Shown here piece after piece: positions 19,993-27,393 of a stretch of DNA of 64,000 nt. The notes under the pieces are model-generated. The model had not been told where the DNA came from and did no database searches. It saw only the letters and a program-made list of their open reading frames with translations. The stretch comes from Tepiditoga spiralis (lineage in GTDB: Bacteria > Thermotogota > Thermotogae > Petrotogales > Petrotogaceae). Position 1 is the stretch's first letter; every line of letters begins with the position of its first letter. Location: positions 700,501 through 764,500 of the forward strand of contig NZ_AP018712.1 in assembly GCF_014701195.1 (NCBI RefSeq), written 5' to 3'. The translations under genes were made by a program, and so were the position numbers.

Positions 19993-21495
19993 ATGTCGGA
20001 ACTTTTAACACATTCTATTTTATTTGGAATTGCTACTTTAATCAGTAGGTTATTGGGGTTGGTAAGAGATGCAGCCTTTGCTCATTACTTTGGTAGAAGT
20101 GAAGCTTTTGATGCTTATACCATTGCAATAATGCTTCCATTCTTTTTAAGAAGAATATTTGCAGAAGGAGCTCTTTCATCTGCATTCATACCCTTGTTTT
20201 CAAGAAAAGGAAAAAAAGAATCACAAAAATTTTTAAGTACCACCATTTGGTTAATGCTATTTTCCACATCTATTATATACATCTTTGTTTTGTTTTTTTC
20301 AAAAGATTTAGCATTTTTACTTGGATCTGGATTATCCAAAGATGCTTTAAATCTTTCATCAAATTTAATGAAGATAACTTATCCCTTTATAATTTTTATT
20401 TCTCTTTGGGCAATAATTTCTGGAGTTTTAAATACTAAAAAAGTGTTTTTCACACCTGCTGTTGCACCAGCATTGACTAATATAACAACTATAATGGGAA
20501 TCTTTTTTTCTTTTTTATTTCTACCAAAAATACTTGGTCCAGTAATAGGATTTACTCTTGGTGGATTATTTCAATTTTTATTTGTTATTCCATCATTAAA
20601 AAAAACAGGTTACTCTATAACCTTTGAATTTGAAAAAAAATATGTAAAAGAAATAAGTATCTTATTTGGGCCAGCACTCCTTGGAGTTGCAGTAACCACA
20701 TTAAATACATTAGTCGATCAAAATATAGCAACTTGGACTGGAACCGGTGGAGTTTCTACCATACAATATGCTTCAAGATTGTATCAATTACCTTTAGGAA
20801 TCTTTGCAGTAAGTGTAGCTAATTCTCTTTTACCAAAACTATCCAAAGCAGTTCATTTAAAAGATGAAATACTTTATTCAAAACATTTAAAAGATAGCAT
20901 AGAAATAATAGCATTCTTAACAATTCCATCTGCAGTTGGATTATTTTTATTGAGTAATGGACTAATTGGATTGATTTATCAACATGGAAACTTTACACAA
21001 GCAGATACGATCATAACAGGAAAAACACTTGCAATGTACGCAATCGGACTACCTTTTTACTCTCTTTACAGTATCTTTGTAAGAACCTATCACTCAAAAT
21101 TAAACACAAAATTACCAACTATAATTTCAATAATAATGCTAATAGTAAATGCTTCATTGAACTTAATCTTTATTTTTTATATAAAAACAGGAATTTATGG
21201 AATTGCACTTGCAACATCTCTTTCTGGAGCTTTAGGAATGATTATTTCAATGATTCCATCTATACAACATATAAAATTAAACACAATTTTAGAAATAATA
21301 AAGATAACAATAGCCTCCTCTTTAATGGGAGCTTTCATACTATCGACTCAAACCATATTTAATTCTAAAATATTACTATTAATACAAATTTTCATAAGTA
21401 CTCTATTATACTTTGGATTTGCCTATCTCTTAAGAATCAAAAACATGCATCAAGTAATAAATATTTTTCTAAAAAAAATATCAAGCTCTAAATAA
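19993..21495 (+). CDS. murJ: Lipid II flippase MurJ
   Basis: 500 residues with about 14 membrane spans. N-terminal blocks are ATLISRLLGLVRDAAFAHYFG, DAYTIAIMLPFFLRRIFAEGALSSAFIPLFS (the charged Arg/Glu cavity residues), LVDQNIATWTGTGGVSTIQYASRLYQLPLGIFAVSVANSLLPKLS and FTQADT. MurJ translocates lipid-linked peptidoglycan precursor to the outer face of the membrane. GGAGG is 6 bases from the ATG. With murB nearby this is a small cell-wall cluster. A strong hairpin follows. Confidence 0.95.
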   Translation: MSELLTHSILFGIATLISRLLGLVRDAAFAHYFGRSEAFDAYTIAIMLPFFLRRIFAEGALSSAFIPLFSRKGKKESQKFLSTTIWLMLFSTSIIYIFVLFFSKDLAFLLGSGLSKDALNLSSNLMKITYPFIIFISLWAIISGVLNTKKVFFTPAVAPALTNITTIMGIFFSFLFLPKILGPVIGFTLGGLFQFLFVIPSLKKTGYSITFEFEKKYVKEISILFGPALLGVAVTTLNTLVDQNIATWTGTGGVSTIQYASRLYQLPLGIFAVSVANSLLPKLSKAVHLKDEILYSKHLKDSIEIIAFLTIPSAVGLFLLSNGLIGLIYQHGNFTQADTIITGKTLAMYAIGLPFYSLYSIFVRTYHSKLNTKLPTIISIIMLIVNASLNLIFIFYIKTGIYGIALATSLSGALGMIISMIPSIQHIKLNTILEIIKITIASSLMGAFILSTQTIFNSKILLLIQIFISTLLYFGFAYLLRIKNMHQVINIFLKKISSSK

Positions 21496-21530
21496 AAACA
21501 ACCACATAATGAAGTGTGGTTGTTTTTATT
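21491..21530. terminator. Terminator after murJ
   Basis: AATAAAAACAACCACA / TGTGGTTGTTTTTATT, a perfect 16-bp stem with an 8-base loop. Confidence 0.88.
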
Positions 21531-21588
21531 ACTTAATACTTTATTTTTCATTTGACTCCATACTTTCTAATTATTCAAATCATACAAA

Positions 21589-23376
21589 TTATAATTGACC
21601 ATGTATATTTTTAATTTTTTCAATAGACAAATTTGTTGTTTTAGAAATAATTTCTATATCAACTCCATTTTTTAATAGTTCTTTTGCTATTTTTTCTTCT
21701 GGAGTTAATTCAATACCTTTATCCAAATTACTAACGATTTCAACCTCTTTTTTGTCAAAAGCTATTGAAACTTTTATTATATCGTTTATTCCATAACTTT
21801 TTATTTCTTCTTCATACTTCTTTTCATTTATTTGTTTTAGTCCATTTTGTGCACTGTCTTTTAAACTTTTATCTTCATCTCTATTGTACTTTTTAAACTC
21901 AATAATTATTCCTTTATCTGTTTTATCTTTTGGTATTAATATAACATCAGCTCTTCCAAGTCCTGTTTCTCTATTACTCTTTATTATGTACTTTTCTTTC
22001 AAACCAACACTCATTCCAAGTATTAATCCATGATAAAACCTTTCTGGTTCCTTTCCGCTAACGTCAAAGTAACTCAATGTATTCATCGTTAAATCTTTAA
22101 ATTGGTCTGTAAATGTTTTTATTCTTCCTACTTTTAGATTTAATAACATATTATCAAACTTTATTCTTTCTTCTTCAAGCATTGATACTACAGTCTTATT
22201 GTAAAATATTTTTACTTCTTTATTTGGTATCTTTAATGTATATCTTTCATAATCATGATTTATATTTTTTGTCCATTTTAAGTAACCACTAAACAAAAAT
22301 AATGTCCATACAGACTCTTCTAAGTTATTATTTAGGTCACCATAAACCATGGTTTCATTTATTGTACTTTCAATTTCTTCACCATTTATTAGTTTTTCTA
22401 TTTTATCTTTTAATTCAGCACTTCCTTGTTTTATTAATTGTTTAACTAAGTAGTTCCCACTAGTATTCATCCAATATGGTCTTATCTTTTTTTCATCTAC
22501 TAAGTTTATTATAGAAAAAGGATTGTAAATTTCAACACCACCAAAGTTATAACCATTGTACCAATCTATAACTTCACTTTCTTCATATTCAAGTTCATAA
22601 TACTTCAATGTTTCTTCTACTTCTTCTTTAGTTAATCCATACTTATCATTGAATAGTTCATTCAATACAGTAGAAACCTTTAAGTTATTCACACCAGTAA
22701 AGATACTTTCTTTAGAAACTCTTGTTATACCAGTAAGAACTGCTTTTTCAAGATATACGTTATCTTTTAATGCCATGCCAAATAAGTTACCTATTAAAGA
22801 TATTATTTCATCATAGTATCCGTGTAAGTAAGCTTGTTGAATTGGAGTATCGTATTCATCTATTAATATTATTACCTTTTTACCATAGTATCTTTCCATA
22901 TATTCAGATAAACTTCTTATACAGTTTTCATAATCAGCATCTAAAGCTTCTCTATCCATTATTTTATTGAATACAGCTTTTTCTCTTTTATTTAATACTT
23001 TTAAAACATATTCATGTTTTGTATATAATCTTGAAAGTTCCATTGTTAATAAAGCATGCATCTTTTTTAAGTTATTAGATTTTAAATCTTTAAAGGTGAT
23101 GTATATAACAGGATGTTTATTTAAATGTTTTTCTATTATCTTTTTTTCTTTATATATCTTTAAATCTTTAAAGAGGTGTTCATTATTTTGAGTAATATCA
23201 AAAAAGTACTTCATCATGGATTGGCTAAGAGTTTTCCCAAACCTTCTTGGTCTTGTTATTAATAAAACATCGCCACTTTCAATAACTTCTTTGATTAACA
23301 AACTTTTATCTACAAAATACATATTGTCTTCTATTAATGATTTAAAGTCACTTCTTCCTATTGGCAATCGTTTCAT
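21589..23376 (-). CDS. AAA-ATPase-like / PD-(D/E)XK nuclease family protein (DUF1703 type)
   Basis: 595 residues. The N-terminal AAA-ATPase-like domain (PF09820 type) opens LPIGRSDFKSLIEDN.YFVDKS and has a Walker A variant RPRRFGKT at about 40 and IILIDEYDTPIQ as Walker B. The C-terminal region (about 420-545) has the PD-(D/E)XK nuclease signature GRADVILIP...GIIIEFKKY. The last 40 residues (LTPEEKIAKELLKNG...) resemble the tails of Rpn/transposase-associated proteins. Such genes are abundant and often repeated in Thermotogota, Fusobacteria and Bacteroidetes; their role is not settled. It stands alone beside the IS-rich region, which suits a mobile or selfish gene. Confidence 0.85.
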   Translation of the reverse strand: MKRLPIGRSDFKSLIEDNMYFVDKSLLIKEVIESGDVLLITRPRRFGKTLSQSMMKYFFDITQNNEHLFKDLKIYKEKKIIEKHLNKHPVIYITFKDLKSNNLKKMHALLTMELSRLYTKHEYVLKVLNKREKAVFNKIMDREALDADYENCIRSLSEYMERYYGKKVIILIDEYDTPIQQAYLHGYYDEIISLIGNLFGMALKDNVYLEKAVLTGITRVSKESIFTGVNNLKVSTVLNELFNDKYGLTKEEVEETLKYYELEYEESEVIDWYNGYNFGGVEIYNPFSIINLVDEKKIRPYWMNTSGNYLVKQLIKQGSAELKDKIEKLINGEEIESTINETMVYGDLNNNLEESVWTLFLFSGYLKWTKNINHDYERYTLKIPNKEVKIFYNKTVVSMLEEERIKFDNMLLNLKVGRIKTFTDQFKDLTMNTLSYFDVSGKEPERFYHGLILGMSVGLKEKYIIKSNRETGLGRADVILIPKDKTDKGIIIEFKKYNRDEDKSLKDSAQNGLKQINEKKYEEEIKSYGINDIIKVSIAFDKKEVEIVSNLDKGIELTPEEKIAKELLKNGVDIEIISKTTNLSIEKIKNIHGQL

Positions 23377-23563
23377 AGAATCATCTCCTCATTTCTAATT
23401 CTTTATATACTATTATATCAAAATTACTTTAAAATATAAAAAAACACATTAATTCTTAATAAGAAAAGATTTAAAATTCTTGATTCCTTTATAATTTAGA
23501 AATCAAGCATTCAGTTATATATAATTTTTATTAATTTTTTTCTCTACTCTATGGTTTATAATT

Positions 23564-23717
23564 GTCCCCTTGAGGGGACGAGGCTTTTTCGGAGGGATGT
23601 GGGGCTTTCTAAATATCTATATACCAATTAACATAATATAACAACAAACCACATCCCTCCGTCCTCCGGACTCGCCCCTTCTAAGGGCACTTTCCGATTC
23701 TAAGGGCACTTTCCGAA
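23564..23717. repeat. G+C-rich palindromic repeat cluster (REP/MITE-like)
   Basis: This 154-base stretch is much richer in G+C than its surroundings. It holds a GTCCCCTTGAGGGGAC hairpin (23564-23579), a perfect 13-bp inverted repeat CGGAGGGATGTGG (23590-23602) / CCACATCCCTCCG (23649-23661) around an A+T-rich middle, and two tandem copies of TTCTAAGGGCACTTTCCGA (23679-23697, 23698-23716). No coding frame is supported. It looks like a REP-type or MITE-type element adjoining the IS256 nest. The rest of the 23377-23756 gap shows only A+T-rich spacer. Confidence 0.6.
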
Positions 23718-23756
23718 TAATTGAGGGAATGTCAAGAAAAATGTGTAAATAGTAAA

Positions 23757-24296
23757 TTAAAAATCAGAAAAGTAACGAAAACGAGACTGAAATCTGGGGT
23801 CAGTATCAAGTTGATTTCTAACAAGAGCCCAGTTAGGAACAGGTCTAGAATTCCATTTAGAATAAAGTTCATTAATACGTAAAAAAATCAATTTAAAGAG
23901 AGCCTTTTCATTAGGGAATGCACCTTTTTTTACAACTTTTCTAAAAGAAGAGTTAACAGACTCAATAGGATTAGTAGTATACATGATTTTTCTAACAGCA
24001 CTGCCAAAATAAAATAATTGTTCAACAAAATGGAATTTTCTTTTCCAAACAGAAACAGCTCCAGGATATTGAGACCAAGCAACTTTAAAAAGTTCAAATT
24101 CTGATTGAGCAGTTTTAAGATTAGGAGCAGTATAAAATTTTTTAATACTAGAGGTAAAAGATTTATAGAATTTAGATGGAATATACTTTAAAGAATTACG
24201 AATAAGATGAACAATACATCTTTGAACAATAACATTAGGAAAAATAGATTTAGCGCCATCTTCAAGACCAGAAACACCATCCATAGAAATAAAAAA
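23757..24296 (-). pseudogene. IS256-family transposase A, C-terminal fragment
   Basis: About 178 codons reading IFFISMDGVSGLEDGAKSIFP...VQRCIVHLIRNSLKYIP and later KIMYTTNPIESVNSSFRK (the region of the last catalytic Glu of the DDE triad) to the stop. The Asp of SMDGVSG is the second catalytic residue. It was separated from its upstream part by insertion of element B; joining 25856-side and 24296-side sequence across one copy of the 8-bp duplication restores the frame exactly (GVEDIFFISMDG). Confidence 0.85.
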
Positions 24297-24304
24297 AATA
24301 TCTT
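24297..24304. repeat. Left target-site duplication of IS256 copy B
   Basis: AATATCTT, matched exactly at 25848-25855 on the other side of the element; 8 bp is the usual IS256-family duplication length. Confidence 0.8.
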
Positions 24305-24508
24305 GAGTCTGTAAAGATTAGTGTGTATTAGATATATCTGGTAGCATATAAATATTGGAAAACAACGACAAAAATCTTAAAAAAATGTAGTTATTAGAAA
24401 ATGAAAAAAATGTTCCTGAATAGTATGAATTAAATAAGGCAAAATTGGTAAAACCAACCTTTTACAGTAAAAAACTGCAATGACTGAAAGGGCGACAACC
24501 CATCTCCC

Positions 24509-24527
24509 GAGAGTGTAAAATATTAAG
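24509..24527 (+). repeat. Internal terminal inverted repeat of IS256 copy B
   Basis: GAGAGTGTAAAATATTAAG, an exact 19-base inverted match to the right end at 25829-25847. It is the expected native left end, lying 204 bases inside the duplicated target. Confidence 0.85.
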
Positions 24528-24550
24528 TTTTTTAGGATTACAAGCTACTT

Positions 24551-25768
24551 TCAGAGGTAGTCTTTAAGACGTTCCTCGAAAAGGATGGCCAGTTCGGAAA
24601 TAACAGCGTTCCAGTTGTGAAACCGTGCTGTCCATTTTTTTGTCACGTTTTTGGTAGTAAGGTATAAACTTTTAAGGACAGCATCGTCATTAGGGAATAT
24701 TGATTTGGTCTTGGTAGCCTTCCTGAATTGCCTGTTAAGTGACTCTATGATGTTCGTGGTGTACATAATCTTCCTTACCCCGTCTGAGAACTGAAAGAAG
24801 GTGGATAATAGGTGCCAATTTTTCTCCCAGCTCCTCAATGAAGCGTAATACTTGTCTCCCCATTTGTTTATTACATTGGTTAGATTATCATAGCCTGTCT
24901 TTTCATCCAGTGCTGTATAGATTGTCTTTAAGTCCTTTGCGAACTCTTTCCTGTCCTTGTGAGGAACATATTTCAGGGTGTTTCTAATCTGGTGGATTAT
25001 GCACCTTTGTATCATAGTTTGCGGGAAGGTTGCATTTATAGCCTGCTCGAATCCAGAAAGACCATCTATTGAAGCTACAAGTATGTCCTTAACTCCTCTG
25101 TTTTTGAGGTTGTTAAGTACTCCCATCCAAAACTTGGCACTTTCTACTTCACCAACATATATCCCGAGCACATCTTTAATTCCATCTATGTCAACACCTA
25201 TTATTACATAAGCAGCCTTCTTTACTATCCTTCCGTCCTCTCTAACGTTGAAGTATATTGCATCCAAGAAAACGAAGGTGTATATTTCGTGTAATGGCCT
25301 TTCTTGCCAGTCTTTTATTAATGGCATAAGCTTATTTGTTATTTTGCTCACCAGTTCAGCTGATACTTCAAATCCGTACAAATCCATTATCTGATCAGAT
25401 ATATCCCTGGTGGTCATTCCTCTTGCGTACAAACTTATTATTTTTTCCTCTATCTCTGAAATATCATTCGAATACTTTGGAACTATTTTGGGTTCATATT
25501 CTCCCTTTCTGTCTCGAGGTACCATTAATTCTATCATACCGCTACTACTCTTTAAATTCTTCTTCCTGTAGCCATTTCTTGAATTTTCTGTATTTTTCTT
25601 TTCTCTGTCATACTTTCCATAGCCCAGCTCGTCTTCGAGTTCCGCTTCCAGTACTTCCTGGATCAGATTTCCTGTCAGTGATTTTGTTAATTCCTTTATA
25701 TCCTTTATTGTTCGGATTTCTCCTTTTCTTACCATTTCCTTTATTATTTCCTGTAGTACATTTCCCAT
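24551..25768 (-). CDS. IS256 (Mutator-type) family transposase, intact
   Basis: 405 residues, normal length for the family. The N-terminal region has LTGNLIQEVLEAELEDELGYGKYDREKK, NSRNGYRKKNLKS, MELMVPRDRKGEYEPKIVPKY and GMTTRDISDQIMDLYGFEVSAELVSKITNKL (DNA-binding part). The DDE core shows VFLDAIYFNVRED (first Asp), ASIDGLSGFEQAI (second Asp), QRCIIHQIRNTLKYV and YTTNIIESLNRQFRKAT (Glu). The start has GAGGAGG 8 bases upstream. No stop or frameshift is seen, so it may be active and could act in trans on the decayed copies nearby. Confidence 0.93.
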   Translation of the reverse strand: MGNVLQEIIKEMVRKGEIRTIKDIKELTKSLTGNLIQEVLEAELEDELGYGKYDREKKNTENSRNGYRKKNLKSSSGMIELMVPRDRKGEYEPKIVPKYSNDISEIEEKIISLYARGMTTRDISDQIMDLYGFEVSAELVSKITNKLMPLIKDWQERPLHEIYTFVFLDAIYFNVREDGRIVKKAAYVIIGVDIDGIKDVLGIYVGEVESAKFWMGVLNNLKNRGVKDILVASIDGLSGFEQAINATFPQTMIQRCIIHQIRNTLKYVPHKDRKEFAKDLKTIYTALDEKTGYDNLTNVINKWGDKYYASLRSWEKNWHLLSTFFQFSDGVRKIMYTTNIIESLNRQFRKATKTKSIFPNDDAVLKSLYLTTKNVTKKWTARFHNWNAVISELAILFEERLKDYL

Positions 25769-25847
25769 TTTTCGTACCTCCTCTGGTTTTATTTTACCAC
25801 CAGATCTGTATCTTTTTTTCCTTATACACTTAATATTTTACACTCTC

Positions 25848-25855
25848 AATATCTT
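25848..25855. repeat. Right target-site duplication of IS256 copy B
   Basis: AATATCTT, identical to 24297-24304. Confidence 0.8.
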
Positions 25856-26203
25856 CAACACCTCTAGCTTTTAATTCATCAAAAATTTGCATCCATTTGT
25901 GTTTACTTTCAGATTCATTAAGCCAAATACCTAAAATATCTTTAACGCCATTAGCATCATAAGCTAAAGCAGTATATAAAGCATAATTTTTAACTTCATA
26001 ATCTTTTCTAATAGTAACATACATACAATCAACAAAAACAAAAGTATAAAGTTTTTTTAAAGGTCTATTTTGCCACTCTTGTAATTTTGGTAAAATATTA
26101 TCAGTTATTTTACTTACAGTTTCATGAGAGATTTCAAATCCATAAATATCTTTAATAGTAGAAGAAATATCTCTTTGACTCATACCTTTTGCGTACATTG
26201 ATA
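25856..26203 (-). pseudogene. IS256-family transposase A, middle fragment
   Basis: About 116 codons from SMYAKGMSQRDISSTIKDIYGFEISHETVSKITDN through VFVDCMYVTIRKDYEVKN (first catalytic Asp) to ELKARGVED. Its C-terminal continuation is at 24296 beyond element B. Its N-terminal side stops abruptly at the 58-bp inverted-repeat unit at 26204. It differs clearly from B and C, so it is an independent transposase lineage. Confidence 0.82.
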
Positions 26204-26261
26204 GGGAGTGTAAAATAAAGTGCATAAGTTTTTATACTTACACACTTTATTTTACACTCCC
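26204..26261. repeat. 58-bp perfect-ended inverted-repeat unit at a junction of two transposase fragments
   Basis: GGGAGTGTAAAATAAAGTG at the left pairs with its exact inverse ending at 26261, around a short middle (CATAAGTTTTTATACTTACA). About 50 bp of it is repeated in the same orientation at 27250-27299. Left flank is transposase A, right flank is transposase C, with no direct repeat at the edges. It looks like IS256-type end DNA at a recombination or deletion joint. Confidence 0.75.
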
Positions 26262-26967
26262 TCTTTTATTCCTCTATTTTTTAAATCATTTAATACTCTT
26301 AACCAAAATTTTGATGATTCTATTTCACCTATATATATACCAAGTACTTCTTTAAATCCATCTATATTTACACCAAGTACAACATATGCAGTCTTTTTTA
26401 TTATTTCACCATCATCTTTTACTTTAAACACTATTCCATCCATAAACATAAAAGTATATATTTCTTCTAAAGGTCTGCTTTGCCATTCTCTGATTTCAGG
26501 TAATATTTTATTAGTTATTTTACTTATCATTTCCGCTGATAATTCTACACCATATATGTCCTCTACGTTCTTTACTATATCTTTTGTGCTTAATCCTAAA
26601 CCGTACATACCTATTATTCTACCTTCAATATCTGAGATATCTTTTTTATACTTTGGTACTATGGCTCATATTCACCTTTTCTATCTCTAGGTATTTTTAA
26701 TTCCATTTCTCCAACACTTGTTCTTACTCTTTTTGAACTGTACCCATTTCTAGAATTATCTGTTTTCTTGTTTTCTTTATCGTATTTCCCATAACCTAAT
26801 TCATCTTCTAATTCTGCTTCTAACATCCCTTGTATTAACGGTCCCACTAATTCTTTTATCTTTTCATATACATCTTTTATTGTGTTTACCTCTGGATCCC
26901 TTGCTATTAATCTTGCTAATTTTTCAATGTTGCTTTCTTCTTTTTCTTCTTTTTTCCTTCTTTCCAT
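26262..26967 (-). pseudogene. IS256-family transposase C, N-terminal half, frameshifted and truncated
   Basis: The first part (26967 down to 26659) reads MERRKKEEKEESNIEKLARL...EAELEDELGYGKYDKENKK and NSRNGYSSKRVRTSV to GEYEP. A 4-base loss relative to the intact copy at the CCCAAAATAGT position (around 26660-26665) shifts the frame; the second part continues DISDIEGRIIGMYGLGLSTKDI to VLNDLKNRGIKE. It ends at the 58-bp unit at 26261, so the C-terminal half with two of the catalytic residues is gone. It is a close relative of copy B and is not functional. Confidence 0.85.
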
Positions 26968-27041
26968 TTTAAAAACCTCCTTCCTGGTTTTATTTTACCA
27001 TCCCAAGAAGAAGGTTTTATTTTTTTATTTACACAAATTTT

Positions 27042-27155
27042 TTTATGGTCTCTTTTTGATACCTGTTCTTGTGCTTCTTCTGCTGTTTCTATCTTAAATT
27101 CTTTTATAAAATCTCTTACTATTTTTTCTCTTTTTAGATTTCTTTTTCTTCTCAT
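27042..27155 (-). pseudogene. IS256-type transposase N-terminal fragment
   Basis: About 38 codons: MRRKRNLKREKIVRDFIKEF then KIETAEEAQEQVSKRDHKK. The FIKEF.IETAEEAQE pattern resembles the start of one branch of IS256 transposases. It is cut by what appears to be the upstream end of copy C and probably is the N-terminus of copy A. A GGAAGTG-type ribosome site precedes the ATG. Confidence 0.5.
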
Positions 27156-27249
27156 TTTTTCACTTCCTTTTTTTCTATTTTATCATAATTGTGTAGGAGA
27201 ATAATAATTATTTTATTTTATTTTATTTTCCTTCATGTTGGGTTCACTA

Positions 27250-27299
27250 AAAATAAAGTGCATAAGTTTTTATACTTACACACTTTATTTTACACTCCC
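27250..27299. repeat. Second copy of the IS256-type end repeat
   Basis: Matches 26212-26261 almost base for base (AAATAAAGTGCATAAG...ACACTCCC), but the left arm is not GGGAGTGT. It is the probable right end of copy A. The rest of the 26968-27393 gap contains IS remnants and A+T-rich spacer. Confidence 0.65.
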
Positions 27300-27393
27300 A
27301 TTTTTTTCATTTATTTGCTTTAATCCATATGGTTAATAATACGTATAATCCCTTTCTTTTCGTGTTTTCAGCAATTTCTTTTATTTATAAACC

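Larger units (their letters stand above)
24305..25847 (-). mobile_element. IS256-family element B, inserted in transposase A
   Basis: 1543 bp between 8-bp direct repeats. The right end (complement) is GAGAGTGTAAAATATTAAG; the outer left end is only similar, GAGTCTGTAAAGATTAGTG. A perfect copy of the right-end sequence in inverted orientation lies inside at 24509-24527, so a canonical 1339-bp IS occupies 24509-25847 and the extra 204 bp at the left (24305-24508) contain no gene. The element is clearly richer in G+C than its surroundings, suggesting recent arrival. Confidence 0.8.
23725..27299 (-). mobile_element. Old IS256-family element (copy A), broken up by later insertions
   Basis: Proposed limits are GGGAATGTCAAGAAAAATG at 23725 and the complement of GGGAGTGTAAAATAAAGTG ending at 27299, which look like diverged inverted ends. 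Inside, on the minus strand, lie an N-terminal transposase fragment (about 27042-27155), a middle fragment (25856-26203) and a C-terminal fragment (23757-24296), separated by element B and by decayed element C. No target duplication could be recognised at the outer ends. The assignment of the N-terminal fragment to the same copy is inference. Confidence 0.5.

Noticed and set aside
26655-26670. Break in transposase C considered as programmed frameshifting
   Set aside because: IS256-family transposases are made from a single frame, the break is a 4-base loss relative to the intact copy, and the gene is truncated anyway.
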